In this document: positions 16,692 through 27,095 of the stretch, one piece after another
Numbering within the stretch: position 1 is the stretch's first letter
Layout of the letters: each line of letters begins with the position of its first letter
Source of the DNA: Myxococcus qinghaiensis
Lineage (GTDB): Bacteria > Myxococcota > Myxococcia > Myxococcales > Myxococcaceae
Assembly: GCF_024198215.1 (NCBI RefSeq)
Contig: NZ_JAKCFA010000008.1
Coordinates: 1-64,000 of the forward strand
Direction: 5' to 3'
Length of the DNA: 64,000 bases
The notes under the pieces: generated by a model
What the model saw: the letters and a program-made list of their open reading frames with translations, nothing else
Told to the model about the DNA's origin: nothing
Databases searched by the model: none
Position numbers and translations under genes: made by a program

Positions 16692-19600
16692 CTACTCGAC
16701 CTCCCAGCTCAGCTTCAGCTCGAGCCCGAGGTTGCCAAACGAGGCTTCGCTGTTCTCGTTGTCCCACTGGGCCTGCGCGGAAAGTCTGTCGTCGAAGCGG
16801 TACTCGGCACGCGCCCGCGTTCCTCGCCCACTCACGGGTTGAGTCATACCGATTTTAAGCTGCTCGCTGAGGAACTTCGACTCCAGTTGCGCGGTGGGCT
16901 CCGCTTGACGTGTGGCGTCGTTGTAGGTCGTGGAAATCTGGAGGGACAAATCCCGCAGCACCGGATTGCTGGGGAGGAAGCGCTGGACCTGCCGGTCCAG
17001 GCCAGACACGTTGAAGAGGGCCTCGGCCGCCAGCCCGGCGCCCGCGCTCGCCGCCGTCTCCTGGTCCGACGAGGTGAAGCCCAGCGTCAGCAGGGAGACG
17101 ATGTCGCCTTCCACCAGCGCCGGCTCCGAGGACAGGAGGACCTGGGGGTCCGTGGGCTTGCCGAAGGCGTGGAGCTTCACCACGTACTCGCGCACCTGCG
17201 TCTGCGCCTGGACCTCGAAGACGGGCTCCAGGCTGGTGGCGTCCTGGAACTCGAGCTGACCCTGACTGATGGTGAAGGGGTTGTTGCGGAAGAACGCCTG
17301 GCTGCCCTCCGCCAGCTCCACCCGGCCCAGCAGGCCCGGCCGCAGGTCCGTCCCCGTCAGCCGCACGTCGCCCAGCATCCGCGCCTTGGCCAGGTTGTTG
17401 TCCACGCGCACGTCCCCGAAGTGGACGTTCACATCCCAGATGACCCAGGGCTTCTGCTGCTCGCCCGTGACGGCGTTCGCCGACGAGGACGCCGCGTTGG
17501 CGCGCTTCTGCATGGACTTGAGCAGGGACTCCACGTCCAGCGCCTTCTGGTAGCGCATCTTGACGATGTCCATGCCGCCCGTGACGGTGAACCCCCGGGG
17601 CGGTCCCACCACCTGGAGCAATCCGGAGAACGTCGCCGGCAGGTCCTCCGTCAGCCGGTAGGGCACCTCGTCGAGTTGCACCGTGAGGCCCAGCCGCTGC
17701 GGCAGGAAGCGCGCGAGCCGCACGTCTCCGCGCGCCGAGATGCGCCCCTCGTTGAGCAGCCCCTGGAGGTGCTCGAGCAGCACCCTCTGCCCCGTCAGCT
17801 CCACGCGCCCGGACATGCCTCGGATGTTGACGGGCAAATCCCGCATGGCGAGGCGCATGTCCAACAGCTCCGCGCTGCCCACCACGGACGGCGCATCCAG
17901 CGTGCCCGTCGCCTCCGCGTCCACCGTGACGCGGCCCGTGGAGCGCTCCACCATGGCGGGCATGAGCGACTCCAGCAGGCGCAGGTCTCCACCGCCGCGC
18001 AGGGTGAAGGCGATGCCGCCGCGCGTGGTCATCCACCCGCCCAGGTTCAAATCGATGTAGGGCCCGAGGAAGCGGAACGGCTGCACCTCCACTCGGCCCT
18101 TTCCATAGGAGAGCGAGACGGGTGCCGCGTTCTCGCCGCGTACGTCGCCGCGAGACAGCACCAGCTTGTCCACCGTCGCGCTCAAGTGCGCCGCCTCGGG
18201 CTCCATCAGCGGCCCCTTGGCCGTGAGCGAGCCGGACACCGCGCCGGACACGCCGGCCCACAGCGGCTCCGAGGGAAGCAGCGGACGAATCTCGGGCAGC
18301 GCCAGCGTTAGCGACGCGTCATAGGGCCACGCGTCCTGCACCTTGAGCTTCACGCGCCCGTCGGCGTCCTGGAAGGGCCGTCCCCAGACCTCCAGGTCCT
18401 TGCCCACCAGTCGTCCGGTGAGGTCCATGGCACCCAGGTTGCGGTCGGCGAACGTCACGCGCGGGGCGCGCAGCGTGACGTCGACGACGGGCAGGTCGGA
18501 CGTGCCGGACACGACGCCATCCATCACCATCGTCCCCTGGATGCCCATGCGCCGCGCCAGCTCCGGCTCCACCGTCTCCGCCAGCGACAGGCCATCTCCG
18601 CCGAAGCGGTAGTCCAGCCCGCCCGCGAACAGCAGCGTGCCCTCCGCCCACGTGCGTCCCAGCGGACCACGCAGCTCCGTGCGCTCCAGCACCATCGCCT
18701 TGCCATCCACGAAGCGCAGCCGCGCCGAGCCATTCCCCAGGCGACGGCCGTAGTACGTGGTGTCCTTCACGTCGAAGGCCACCAGTCCCTCCAGTCGCTC
18801 GATGGGACTGTCTATCTCCACGCGACCTGAAGCCGTGCCGCCCAGCGTGCCCTGCATTACCGCCAGCGACGGCGTCAGGCCCGCCACCACGTCGACCAGG
18901 TCCTCGGTGCGTCCCTGGGGGACATTCACCTCGAGCATCAGGTTGAGCAGCCGGCCGAAGCCCACGGCGGCCTTGCCGTAGTACTGCGTGCGCCCCTTCT
19001 GTCCGGTGAACGAGGGGAAGGCGAGCACCCCATCGGAGTAGTTCAGCTTCCCCTGCAGCACCCCCATCGAGAAGCTCCAGAAGACGAAGTCGCGGAACGA
19101 CAGTCCCGACTCCACCTTCACCTCCGACACGGGCCCCGTAATCGAGTACGTGGCGTTGCCCCGCCCCGCCCACTTCAGCCCCGCGATGTGGCCGAAGTCC
19201 GCGAGCTCCAGCTCGCCCTTGCCGTGGATGTCCAGCCCCAGCCCGTTGCCGATGAGCAGCCCCACGTCGCCCTGGACGCGCGAGCGGCCCACCTCCGCTG
19301 AGACATGGTTGAACGACACGCGGTCCGCCTGAATCTTCACCTGCGCCTGCGCGCGCCCCTTGTCGAACTCCAGGATGGTGATGCCGTCGGACGACGGTGC
19401 GTCATACGCCCGCGTGGCCAGCGTGAAGCGGCCGGTGCGCAAATCCAGCGGCCCTGACAGCGAGAAGCGCGGCAGCAGGTTGCCCGTGAGCTGCGCGTCG
19501 AGCGTGGCCGGGAAGTCCACCCACGCGCCCTTGATGCCCGCCTTGTCCAGGATGCGCGCCAGCGACGCGTCCTCCGTCTTGAGGCTGAGTTCCAGGGGGA

Positions 19601-20624
19601 ACAGCGGCGTCAGCCCCAGCTTGCCCGTGGCGCGCACCCTGCCCGCTCCCACCGGCACCACCACCTCTTCCACCCGGAGCTCGTCTCCCGAGTAGGACAG
19701 GCGCGCGGAGATGTTGGCCGGGCCGTACCTGTCGTAGCCCAGCCCGTTGCCCGACAACTCCAGCGACACCGCGGGAGACTCCGCCTTGCCGGCGATGGAC
19801 ACGCGGCTCCACAGGTGCCCCGTCGCGGGCTTCGGCAACAGCTTCGCCTGCGACAGCGTGCGCAGCGGGAGGAACACTTGCGCATCCAGCGCCAGGTGCG
19901 GCTGGCACAGCGAGTCCACCCGTCCCGACACCGTGGTGCTGATGTCATCCAGGGACACTTCCGCGCGCTCCAGCTCCAGCAGCGCCTCGTCGGGGTCCAC
20001 GGCGCCGGCGAAGGCCAGCCGCTGCAGCGCCAGCTCCTTGCCATCCGGGCCCAAACGCACGAGGCCGCGACGGGCCTCCGCGTCCAGCTCGATGACGCCC
20101 CAGCGCTCCGTCCAGCGCACGTCCAGGTCAGCGACTTCGACGCGCCGGCCCTCGGGAAGTGCCAGGCGCAGCTCCGCGCCGGTGATGTCCAGGTGAGCAA
20201 TCCTCACCCGCTCCAGCGGGTCCAGGAAGCAGCCCTCCGACTTCTTCGCCGGCTCCGTCGAGGGCTGGGACAAGTCCAACGCCACGCGGGGCCGGTCGGC
20301 GCGCACCAGCGCGAGCGTCAGCCGGCCGGAGAAGGGGCGCAGGAAGCCGAACTGCACCTCCGCGGTGTCCGCCGCCACCAGCGGCGTGTCTTCACCCGGC
20401 AGGAAGAGCGAGAGGCCGTGCACCACCACGCGCGAGCCCAGCGGATCCAACTCGCATCGGCCAATGCCCACGTCCAGCCCGAGCACGTCAGGGAGGTGCC
20501 GCCGCGCGACGGTGCAGGCCACTTCCCACGTCTCGGGCATGCGCAACGCGAGCACACTCCCCGATAGAACGAGGAGCACGAGCAGCAGCGCTCGAAGCGC
20601 ACCGTTGCGGCTCTGTGTCGCCAA
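16692..20624 (-). CDS. tamB: TamB-like translocation and assembly module protein (AsmA-like/DUF490)
   Basis: A 1310-residue protein with a single N-terminal membrane anchor (LRALLLVLLVLSGSVLALR), a long run of beta-rich repeats that should form a hydrophobic taco-shaped bridge, and a C-terminal DUF490 domain. That domain contains VRLTGTDLRPGLLGRVEL, EGDIVSLLTLGFTS and the closing strand LGLELKLSWEVE. Known: TamB-like AsmA-family proteins span the periplasm and carry phospholipids and/or assist outer-membrane protein assembly with TamA. It is directly followed by the TamA-like gene and sits 5 bases after the ATPase gene. Confidence 0.9.
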   Translation of the reverse strand: MATQSRNGALRALLLVLLVLSGSVLALRMPETWEVACTVARRHLPDVLGLDVGIGRCELDPLGSRVVVHGLSLFLPGEDTPLVAADTAEVQFGFLRPFSGRLTLALVRADRPRVALDLSQPSTEPAKKSEGCFLDPLERVRIAHLDITGAELRLALPEGRRVEVADLDVRWTERWGVIELDAEARRGLVRLGPDGKELALQRLAFAGAVDPDEALLELERAEVSLDDISTTVSGRVDSLCQPHLALDAQVFLPLRTLSQAKLLPKPATGHLWSRVSIAGKAESPAVSLELSGNGLGYDRYGPANISARLSYSGDELRVEEVVVPVGAGRVRATGKLGLTPLFPLELSLKTEDASLARILDKAGIKGAWVDFPATLDAQLTGNLLPRFSLSGPLDLRTGRFTLATRAYDAPSSDGITILEFDKGRAQAQVKIQADRVSFNHVSAEVGRSRVQGDVGLLIGNGLGLDIHGKGELELADFGHIAGLKWAGRGNATYSITGPVSEVKVESGLSFRDFVFWSFSMGVLQGKLNYSDGVLAFPSFTGQKGRTQYYGKAAVGFGRLLNLMLEVNVPQGRTEDLVDVVAGLTPSLAVMQGTLGGTASGRVEIDSPIERLEGLVAFDVKDTTYYGRRLGNGSARLRFVDGKAMVLERTELRGPLGRTWAEGTLLFAGGLDYRFGGDGLSLAETVEPELARRMGIQGTMVMDGVVSGTSDLPVVDVTLRAPRVTFADRNLGAMDLTGRLVGKDLEVWGRPFQDADGRVKLKVQDAWPYDASLTLALPEIRPLLPSEPLWAGVSGAVSGSLTAKGPLMEPEAAHLSATVDKLVLSRGDVRGENAAPVSLSYGKGRVEVQPFRFLGPYIDLNLGGWMTTRGGIAFTLRGGGDLRLLESLMPAMVERSTGRVTVDAEATGTLDAPSVVGSAELLDMRLAMRDLPVNIRGMSGRVELTGQRVLLEHLQGLLNEGRISARGDVRLARFLPQRLGLTVQLDEVPYRLTEDLPATFSGLLQVVGPPRGFTVTGGMDIVKMRYQKALDVESLLKSMQKRANAASSSANAVTGEQQKPWVIWDVNVHFGDVRVDNNLAKARMLGDVRLTGTDLRPGLLGRVELAEGSQAFFRNNPFTISQGQLEFQDATSLEPVFEVQAQTQVREYVVKLHAFGKPTDPQVLLSSEPALVEGDIVSLLTLGFTSSDQETAASAGAGLAAEALFNVSGLDRQVQRFLPSNPVLRDLSLQISTTYNDATRQAEPTAQLESKFLSEQLKIGMTQPVSGRGTRARAEYRFDDRLSAQAQWDNENSEASFGNLGLELKLSWEVE

Positions 20625-20629
20625 AGCCC

Positions 20630-21577
20630 CTAGAGCTTACCCAGCCCTTCGAGGTAGCGGTCTATCTCCGCCAGGTCGAGCTTGTTGTTCGACGCTCGGG
20701 GCAGGTTCGTCGCCGGGGCGGTGCTCGCTCGCTCGCCTGCTCCGGGAGCAGTCGCGTTGATGCCCTGGAGTCCCAGGTTCTTTCCGATGCGATGCACCAG
20801 CTCCGCCGAGACTGTCTCGGCGCGCGCGAGGAAGGCCTCGAAGAGCGCGTTGTCGCACAGCGTGTTGATGACCCGCGGCGAACCGGACGAGTGCTCGTGC
20901 ACCGCCAGCAGCGCCTCCGGAGAGAACGGCATGCGGGGGCAGCCCGCGAGCCGGAGGCGGTGCTTGATGTAGGCCTCGGTGGACTCGGCGGTGAAGGGCT
21001 CCAGCTTGTAGCGCATGGCCACGCGCTGGGCGAGCGGCGGGTCCAGCTTCAGGTTCTTCTCAATCTCGGGCAGGCCGAAGAACACGAAGGAGATGAGCTT
21101 GCGCTCCGGCACTTCCAGGTTGAGCAGGCCGCGGAACTCCTCCATCAGCTCCCGCGTCTCCAGCATCTGCGCCTCGTCGATGAGGACGACGGCCTTCTTG
21201 CCGGACTCGTAGATCTGCAGGAGCCGCTGGTAGAGCTGCGACAGGAGCGCGAGCTTCTCCTGCGCGGGGTTCTCCACGCCCAGCTGCAGGGCGATGCGCC
21301 GCAAGAGCCAGTTGGCGGTGATGCCCGAGTGGATGATGACCAGCAGCGCGGCCTCGTACTCGGACTCGGGCAGCGAGTCGAGCATGCGGCGGGCCAGCGT
21401 CGTCTTCCCCGCGCCGATGTCGCCGACGAGGATGGACAGGCCCTTCATGTAGCTCACCGCGTGCATCAGTCGGGTGAGCGCCTGCGAGTGCTGCGCGGAG
21501 TTGTAATAGAAGCGGCTCACCGGAGCGTTGGAGAAGGGCTCCTGCGTGAGGTCGAAGAAATCGAGGTAGGTCGTCAT
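20630..21577 (-). CDS. ExeA/GspA-like AAA ATPase
   Basis: A 315-residue protein. MTTYLDFFDLTQEPFSNAP is the typical ExeA-type N-terminus. The Walker A is VGDIGAGKTTLARR (residues 52-65), the Walker B AVVLIDEAQML, followed by a sensor-like FFGLPE. The C-terminal 50 residues are a Ser/Ala-rich tail with a final short helix. Known: ExeA-like ATPases help assemble secretin complexes or act in general secretion; unlike ExeA itself, no membrane helix or peptidoglycan-binding domain is seen. ATG 21577 was chosen over a TTG eight codons upstream. It lies 24 bases after the TPR gene and immediately before tamB. Confidence 0.85.
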   Translation of the reverse strand: MTTYLDFFDLTQEPFSNAPVSRFYYNSAQHSQALTRLMHAVSYMKGLSILVGDIGAGKTTLARRMLDSLPESEYEAALLVIIHSGITANWLLRRIALQLGVENPAQEKLALLSQLYQRLLQIYESGKKAVVLIDEAQMLETRELMEEFRGLLNLEVPERKLISFVFFGLPEIEKNLKLDPPLAQRVAMRYKLEPFTAESTEAYIKHRLRLAGCPRMPFSPEALLAVHEHSSGSPRVINTLCDNALFEAFLARAETVSAELVHRIGKNLGLQGINATAPGAGERASTAPATNLPRASNNKLDLAEIDRYLEGLGKL

Positions 21578-21601
21578 GGGCTCGCCGGACCTCGGGGGCA
21601 A

Positions 21602-24600
21602 CTACACGTAACCGACCTTGCGCGCCTTGGGGGCGCCGGCCGCTGGCACAGGGGGATTCGCCACCGCCGCGGCGGGTGCGGCGCCGTGAGATTTGGCGCC
21701 ATTCACCGCGGTGGGTGCCGGGGTCGGCAGGGGGTCGTCTTCCGGCTCCGTACTCGCCGCGAGGCGGGACACCTGCGTGCCCACGTCGCGGTACTTCGCA
21801 TCCATCGCCACCACTCGCTGGTAGTGATGCAGCGCCTTGCCAGGCTCGCCATTGGCCTCGTAGGCCAGCGCCAGCTCGAAGCCGAGCGCCTTGGCCGCCT
21901 CACCCGTCGCATGCGGGCTCGCGAGCCCTTCACGGAAGGTCTCCACCGCGGAGCCTCCGTCGCCGCGCAGCAGGTGCAGCATGCCCATCATCGTGAGGCA
22001 GTCCACCTCGCGCTTGGTGCCCGCGGAGCCCTGCCGGGCCACCTCGAACTCGTGGAGCGCGTCGTCCAGCAGGCCCATCTCCTTGTAGGCGATGCCCAGG
22101 TCGTAGTGGGTGTCCACGTCCTCGGGCTTCACCACCTTGGCCAGGCCCTTCTTGAACTCGGAGAACACCTCCTCCACCGAGTACTGGAAGTCCTCTTCCG
22201 CGGGTGCCGGGGCGACCGTGTCGTCGCCCAGGTTGTCGATTTCGCCGGCCAGCTCCGCCGCCAGGTCGAACGCGTCGCGCTCCGCGCCGGCATCCGTCAC
22301 CGGCTGCACGGAAGGCACGGAGATGGGCTCCAGCGGCTCCTCTTCGGGCGCCGCCCCACCGCTGGCCTCCATCGCCTCCAACCGCTCCATCAGCTCGGTG
22401 GCGCGCGCGTGGCCCGGGAAGGCGATGGTCACCGTCTCCAGGATTTCGCGGGCCTCTTCCAGCAGGCCCTGGTCCAGGAAGAAGGCGGCCTCGTCGCACT
22501 CCTCGCCCGCGGGCTCTTCCTCGTCACCCTCGGTGGCGCCGTCGGCGACCAGCTCGGCGGAGGCCTCCTCGGGCTCCTCCACCGACTCGAAGTCGGACTC
22601 GACCTGAGGCTCCGAATCGAAGTCGGCCTCGGCTTGCGGCTCCTCCACCGACTCGAAGTCGGACTCGACCTGCGGCTCCGAGCTGAAGTCGGTCTCCGGG
22701 TCCTCCGCCGGCATGTCGTCCAGCGACACGATGGCATGCGAGGCGGTGGGCTCCTCCTCCTCGAACGGATCCCCCAGCGAGGGCATGTCCGAGCCCGGTG
22801 CCTCCTCCAGCTCGTCGAGCATGGAGGCATCCAGCGGAGCGATGCCCACGCGCGTGGGCATCTCATCCACGTCCAGCGGGGCCTCTTCCACGTACACCGG
22901 CTGCTTGCGCGTGTTCGGCGCGGCCTCCTGGAGCAGGGCCCGCGTGGGAGCGCGCACCATCGTCGGAGGCGGCTCGTCCTCGTCTCCGAGCGACAGCGCC
23001 GCCATCGACGACGACGTGGCCTCGTCGTCCGAGTCCCCCAGCGACATGCCCTCGTCGCTGGCGTACGACGCATCCAGGTCCGCCGACTCGACGAGGGGCT
23101 CGTCCTCCGAGGAGGCGAGGCCGGGCTCGTCCGTCAGCATCAGCCCGTCGTCGTCTCCGGAGACAAGCGTCTCGTCCGCGGAGTCCGAGGCCAGGTCTTC
23201 CGGCGCGGGCGTGTCGAAGACGTCGTGCTCACCCGAGGTGATGGCCTCGCCGACGAGCGCTTCCTCGCTGACGACGGTGGCGTCACCCTCATCGTCGATG
23301 ACCTCGTCGGAGTCGCTCGAGGGCAGCGTGGCCAGCGCCAGCTCGTCGCCAGGCGGGTGCAGCAGCGCGTCCTCGGGAGGCGGCGCGACGAGCACCTCGT
23401 CGTCGCTGGAGTCCACGAGGATGGCGTCCTCGCCCACCGACTCCACCACCGTGGCCGACGGCACCGCCGCCACCGGGCCCTCCACGCGCAGCACCGACAG
23501 GAACGCCGGCACCTCCGGGTGGGAGGGGTTCTGCTGGAGGATGGTCGCCAGGTACGGCTGCGCGCGCGTCGAGTCCGCCGCGCGAGTGCACAGCCGCAGC
23601 ACGTTCAGGAGCTGCTCGGACGCCTGCGCCGAGTTCCCGGACGCGACGTAGATTTGATACGCCTTCTCGTGCGCATCCAGGTTCTCCGGGTCCACGGAGA
23701 AGACCTTGCGCAGATGCTCCAGCGCTTTGTCGTGGAGCCCGTACTTCACGTAGACGTCGGTCTCCGTGAGCAGCTTGGAAAGCTGCTCGCGGGCAAGGCC
23801 TCCCGGCTGCTGCGCGGGCGGCGCCGCCACGGGAGCCGGAGCGGCCTGGGGCGCGGGCTGCGGCGCGGCGCGAGCGGCGGGCTGCGGCGCCGCGGAAGAC
23901 ATGGGCTGCGGAGCCTGTGCCGGCTGCGGCGCGGCGGGGGCCGGCGCGGGGGCACGGCGCGCGAGCAGATCCGGGTCCTGCGGATCCAACACTTCAATCT
24001 GCGTCCAGACGGCCTCGGCCTCGGTCTGCCGGCCGCGCTCCTGGTGGATCTTCGCCAGTTCCTTGTAGACGGACACCGTCTTGGAGGTCTGCCCCAGGCC
24101 CTGGAAGGCCTGCGCCAAGAGCGACAGCGTCTCCACGTCGCGGCCATCCGCCTTGAAGCACACCTGCAGCTTCGCGAGCGCGCGCTTCTGGTCACCGCGT
24201 TGCAGATACGAAGTCGCCAGCTCCTTGGCGAGCGGCAGGTTGTCCGGCTCGAGCGTGGACAGTCGCTCGGCCACGCGGGCCCAGTCGTCGCCGCGGCTGT
24301 TGCGCTTGAGGTATTCGGCGGCGCGCTTGAACTCCTGGATGGCTTCGCGCGTCATGTTCTCGCGAGCGTAGAGCTCCGCGAGTTTGATCTTCGACGCCAC
24401 GTTCTCGGGGTCGAGATCCACCATCTTCTTCAAGGTATCGAGCGACGACTTGGTGTCGCCCGCCTTGTCGTAGTGGTTGGCGACGATCTGGAAGTACGCC
24501 ATCGCCTCCGACATCAGCCCGAGCTGCTGGTGAAGCTCCGCCAGCTTGAGGTTCACCTCCAGCAGGTTCGGGTTGAGCTTGAGGACTTGCTTGTAGAGGG

Positions 24601-24832
24601 CGACAGCCTTGAGGAAGAACCCGTCGGAGGAGTAGCTCTCCGCGACCTTCGTGAAGAAGTGCGCCGCCTGGGCGTTGTCGTTCTTCTTGACGTACAGCTC
24701 GCCCATCTTCTGGAGGACCCGGATGTCTTTCGGATCAACCTCCAGGACCTTCTGGTACTCCTTGATGGCTTTGTCGTACGCGCCCTTCGCGACCAGCTTC
24801 GCGGCGGCTTCGATGATCTTGTTCTTGTCCAT
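21602..24832 (-). CDS. large TPR protein with acidic low-complexity centre
   Basis: A 1076-residue cytoplasmic protein. The N-terminal third is a TPR array (for example AYDKAIKEYQKVLEVDPKDI and AVALYKQVLKLNPNLLEV), then a Pro/Ala/Gln linker (about 330-385), another TPR segment (about 395-470), and a long Asp/Glu/Ser-rich stretch (about 510-830). A final TPR block (about 900-1020) ends in an Ala/Pro-rich tail. The acidic part contains a 22-residue repeat (see repeat feature). There is no enzyme motif, so it is probably a scaffold. The ATG at 24832 begins the conserved MDKNKIIEAAAKLVAKG. It heads the string with the ATPase and tamBA. Confidence 0.85.
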   Translation of the reverse strand: MDKNKIIEAAAKLVAKGAYDKAIKEYQKVLEVDPKDIRVLQKMGELYVKKNDNAQAAHFFTKVAESYSSDGFFLKAVALYKQVLKLNPNLLEVNLKLAELHQQLGLMSEAMAYFQIVANHYDKAGDTKSSLDTLKKMVDLDPENVASKIKLAELYARENMTREAIQEFKRAAEYLKRNSRGDDWARVAERLSTLEPDNLPLAKELATSYLQRGDQKRALAKLQVCFKADGRDVETLSLLAQAFQGLGQTSKTVSVYKELAKIHQERGRQTEAEAVWTQIEVLDPQDPDLLARRAPAPAPAAPQPAQAPQPMSSAAPQPAARAAPQPAPQAAPAPVAAPPAQQPGGLAREQLSKLLTETDVYVKYGLHDKALEHLRKVFSVDPENLDAHEKAYQIYVASGNSAQASEQLLNVLRLCTRAADSTRAQPYLATILQQNPSHPEVPAFLSVLRVEGPVAAVPSATVVESVGEDAILVDSSDDEVLVAPPPEDALLHPPGDELALATLPSSDSDEVIDDEGDATVVSEEALVGEAITSGEHDVFDTPAPEDLASDSADETLVSGDDDGLMLTDEPGLASSEDEPLVESADLDASYASDEGMSLGDSDDEATSSSMAALSLGDEDEPPPTMVRAPTRALLQEAAPNTRKQPVYVEEAPLDVDEMPTRVGIAPLDASMLDELEEAPGSDMPSLGDPFEEEEPTASHAIVSLDDMPAEDPETDFSSEPQVESDFESVEEPQAEADFDSEPQVESDFESVEEPEEASAELVADGATEGDEEEPAGEECDEAAFFLDQGLLEEAREILETVTIAFPGHARATELMERLEAMEASGGAAPEEEPLEPISVPSVQPVTDAGAERDAFDLAAELAGEIDNLGDDTVAPAPAEEDFQYSVEEVFSEFKKGLAKVVKPEDVDTHYDLGIAYKEMGLLDDALHEFEVARQGSAGTKREVDCLTMMGMLHLLRGDGGSAVETFREGLASPHATGEAAKALGFELALAYEANGEPGKALHHYQRVVAMDAKYRDVGTQVSRLAASTEPEDDPLPTPAPTAVNGAKSHGAAPAAAVANPPVPAAGAPKARKVGYV
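22572..22703. repeat. 66-bp tandem repeat inside the TPR gene
   Basis: GGCTCCTCCACCGACTCGAA and what follows recur with a period of 66 bases, starting at 22572 and 22638. They encode two copies of a 22-residue acidic unit beginning EPQVESDFESVEEP. It is in frame and has likely expanded by slippage. Confidence 0.8.
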
Positions 24833-25020
24833 CGAGCGTGGGCTTCCGGAAAGCCGAAACCCCTTGGAACTTCGCGGGTTTCTATCTTCAAAAGGGGGAG
24901 AGTCGGAGGCTAACGGAATCCTCCAACGCGGGTCAAGAAACAGCCCGGCTCCCCCCAGGGCCAGCTCACCTGCTCGCATGCCCGCCCCACGGGCGGGAAC
25001 GCCACGTAGGCGGACGTGTG

Positions 25021-26406
25021 CTACGGCGTCTCTTCAACAGCTTTTTTCAACCGGCGAGAACCCGTCTCGCTGGCCAGGAGCCGCTCCACGAAGCGCGTGT
25101 CGTAGTTGCCTTCCTGGAACGACTCGTCCGCCAGCGCCGCGCGGTGGAAGGGGATGTTCGTGCGGATGCCTTCCACGACGTACTCGCCCAGCGCGCGCTG
25201 CATGCGGCGGATGGCCGTCTCGCGGTCCTCGGCGTGGACGATGAGCTTGGCCAGGAGGCTGTCGTAGTACGGCAGCACCGTGTAGTTCTCGTAGGCGCCT
25301 GAGTCCACGCGCACCCCGTAGCCACCCGGCACGCTGTAGCCGGTAATCTTCCCGGGCCAGGGAGCGAAGGTAATCGGGTCCTCGGCATTGACACGACACT
25401 CGATGGCGTGCCCGCGCATCTGGATGTCTTCCTGCTTGAAGCGCAGCGGGTGGCCGTAGGCCATGCGGATCTGCTCGCGGACCAGGTCGATGCCCGTGAC
25501 GAGCTCCGTCACCGGGTGCTCCACCTGGATGCGCGTGTTCATCTCCATGAAGTAGAACTCGCCGCGCTCGTCCAGCAGGTACTCGATGGTGCCGACGTTG
25601 TTGTAGCGCAGCTTGCGCATCGCCTGGACGGACACCTCACCCATCCGCTGCCGCAGCTCCGGCGTGAGCGCGGGCGACGGGCTCTCCTCGATGAGCTTCT
25701 GGTGCCGGCGCTGCACCGAACACTCGCGCTCGTTGAGGTGGATGACGTTGCCGTGCTCGTCGGCGACGATCTGGATTTCGATGTGGCGCGGCTTCTCTAC
25801 GTACCGCTCGATGTAGAGGTCGCCGTTGGAGAAGGAGGCCACCGCCTCCGCCTGCGCGGTGGAGAACGCCTGGGCCAGCGCGCTCGGCTCGCGGACGATC
25901 TTCATCCCCTTGCCACCACCACCGGCGGCGGCCTTGAGGATGACGGGGAAGCCAATCTCCCGGGCGAACGCCTCCGCTTCGCGGGGGTCCTTCACCGTGC
26001 CGGGGCTGCCGGGCAACAGCGGCATGCCTGCCTCGCGCGCCGCCTGCCGCGCGCGGACCTTGTTGCCCATCATCCGCAGCATCTCCGGACGGGGACCGAT
26101 GAAGCGGATCTTGCAGTTCTCACACACCTCGGCGAACTCGGCGTTCTCCGAGAGGAAGCCGTAGCCGGGGTGGATGGCGTCCGCGCGGGTGATTTCCGCC
26201 GCGGAGAGCAGCTGGGGGACGTTGAGGTAGCTCTCCTTGGACGCCGGAGGGCCAATGCAGACCGCCTCGTCGGCGAAGCGGACATGCAGGGCGTTGGCGT
26301 CCGCCGTGGAGTGCACCGCCACCGTCGCGATGCCCAGCTCCCGACAGGCGCGGATGACCCGCAGGGCAATCTCCCCGCGGTTGGCAATCAGCACCTTCTT
26401 GAACAC
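25021..26406 (-). CDS. accC: acetyl-CoA carboxylase, biotin carboxylase subunit
   Basis: A 461-residue ATP-grasp enzyme that carboxylates biotin on AccB using ATP and bicarbonate, the first step of fatty-acid synthesis. Landmarks are [17 protein letters not shown] at the start, the glycine-rich ATP loop [14 protein letters not shown], the [13 protein letters not shown] segment, and [15 protein letters not shown] with the catalytic Glu/Asn/Arg set. The length is slightly above the usual 445-450 because of a short C-terminal extension. It follows accB after 67 bases on the same strand. A gap of 188 bases separates its stop from the TPR gene start, suggesting a transcription boundary. Confidence 0.97.
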   Translation of the reverse strand: MFKKVLIANRGEIALRVIRACRELGIATVAVHSTADANALHVRFADEAVCIGPPASKESYLNVPQLLSAAEITRADAIHPGYGFLSENAEFAEVCENCKIRFIGPRPEMLRMMGNKVRARQAAREAGMPLLPGSPGTVKDPREAEAFAREIGFPVILKAAAGGGGKGMKIVREPSALAQAFSTAQAEAVASFSNGDLYIERYVEKPRHIEIQIVADEHGNVIHLNERECSVQRRHQKLIEESPSPALTPELRQRMGEVSVQAMRKLRYNNVGTIEYLLDERGEFYFMEMNTRIQVEHPVTELVTGIDLVREQIRMAYGHPLRFKQEDIQMRGHAIECRVNAEDPITFAPWPGKITGYSVPGGYGVRVDSGAYENYTVLPYYDSLLAKLIVHAEDRETAIRRMQRALGEYVVEGIRTNIPFHRAALADESFQEGNYDTRFVERLLASETGSRRLKKAVEETP

Positions 26407-26473
26407 GGGGGTGTCTCCTGAAACGGCCGGCTCGGGCGCGCGCCCCGCTGAACGCGGAGGCGCGCGCGCCGCG

Positions 26474-27067
26474 TCAGGCCGGCTCGATGCGGAACAGCGC
26501 CTGGCCGAACTCCACCGGGCGACCGTTCTCCACGAGGATCTCCGCCACGCGGCCGGACACCTCGGACTCGATTTCGTTCATCAACTTCATCGCTTCGATG
26601 ATGCAGAGCACCTGGCCCTTCTTCACCACCGAGCCCGCGTCCACGAAGGCGGGCTGATCCGGCGCCGGCGTCCGGTAGAACGTCCCGACGAAGGGGCTGG
26701 TCACCACGTGGCCAGGCTTCTCCGGTGCCTTCTCCGCGACGGCGGCGGCCACGGGAGCAGGAGCGGAGGAGACCGGGGCGGCGCGAGGCGCCGACGGGGC
26801 CGAGTACTCCACGGCCGGGCCCACCTGGACGGCCTGCGGGGCCGAGTGGTGGACGATGGTCGTCTCCGGGGCGTGGCCACGACGGATGAAGAGCTTCTCT
26901 TCCCCGCGCTTCCACACCAGCCTCGTCACGTCCGAGGCCTCCAGGATGTTGACGATTTCCCGCAGGGCCTCCACGTCCAGGGACGTGTTGCCCGCGTCTC
27001 GCGCGCTCGCCGGAGCGGGCGCACGGGTGGGCGCGGACGCCCGGGTCGACTTGCGCTTGGTTGCCAT
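26474..27067 (-). CDS. accB: biotin carboxyl carrier protein of acetyl-CoA carboxylase
   Basis: A 197-residue protein with a Lys/Ala/Pro-rich N-terminus, a flexible Ala/Pro linker and a C-terminal biotinyl domain. The biotin attachment site is [10 protein letters not shown] (K161), and [20 protein letters not shown] is the typical thumb region. It carries carboxybiotin between AccC and the carboxyltransferase. It is the middle gene of efp-accB-accC, 28 bases after efp; this order (efp before accBC) is common in proteobacteria. Confidence 0.96.
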   Translation of the reverse strand: MATKRKSTRASAPTRAPAPASARDAGNTSLDVEALREIVNILEASDVTRLVWKRGEEKLFIRRGHAPETTIVHHSAPQAVQVGPAVEYSAPSAPRAAPVSSAPAPVAAAVAEKAPEKPGHVVTSPFVGTFYRTPAPDQPAFVDAGSVVKKGQVLCIIEAMKLMNEIESEVSGRVAEILVENGRPVEFGQALFRIEPA

Positions 27068-27095
27068 TCTCGCGTCCCTCCGAGCGGAGTCTGCG

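Noticed and set aside
20615..24913. Very long open frame on the plus strand (about 1430 codons) over the TPR and ATPase genes
   Set aside because: Its translation is Arg/Gly/Leu-rich low complexity with no domain, typical of the antisense frame of high-GC genes; the minus-strand genes have clear TPR and Walker motifs.
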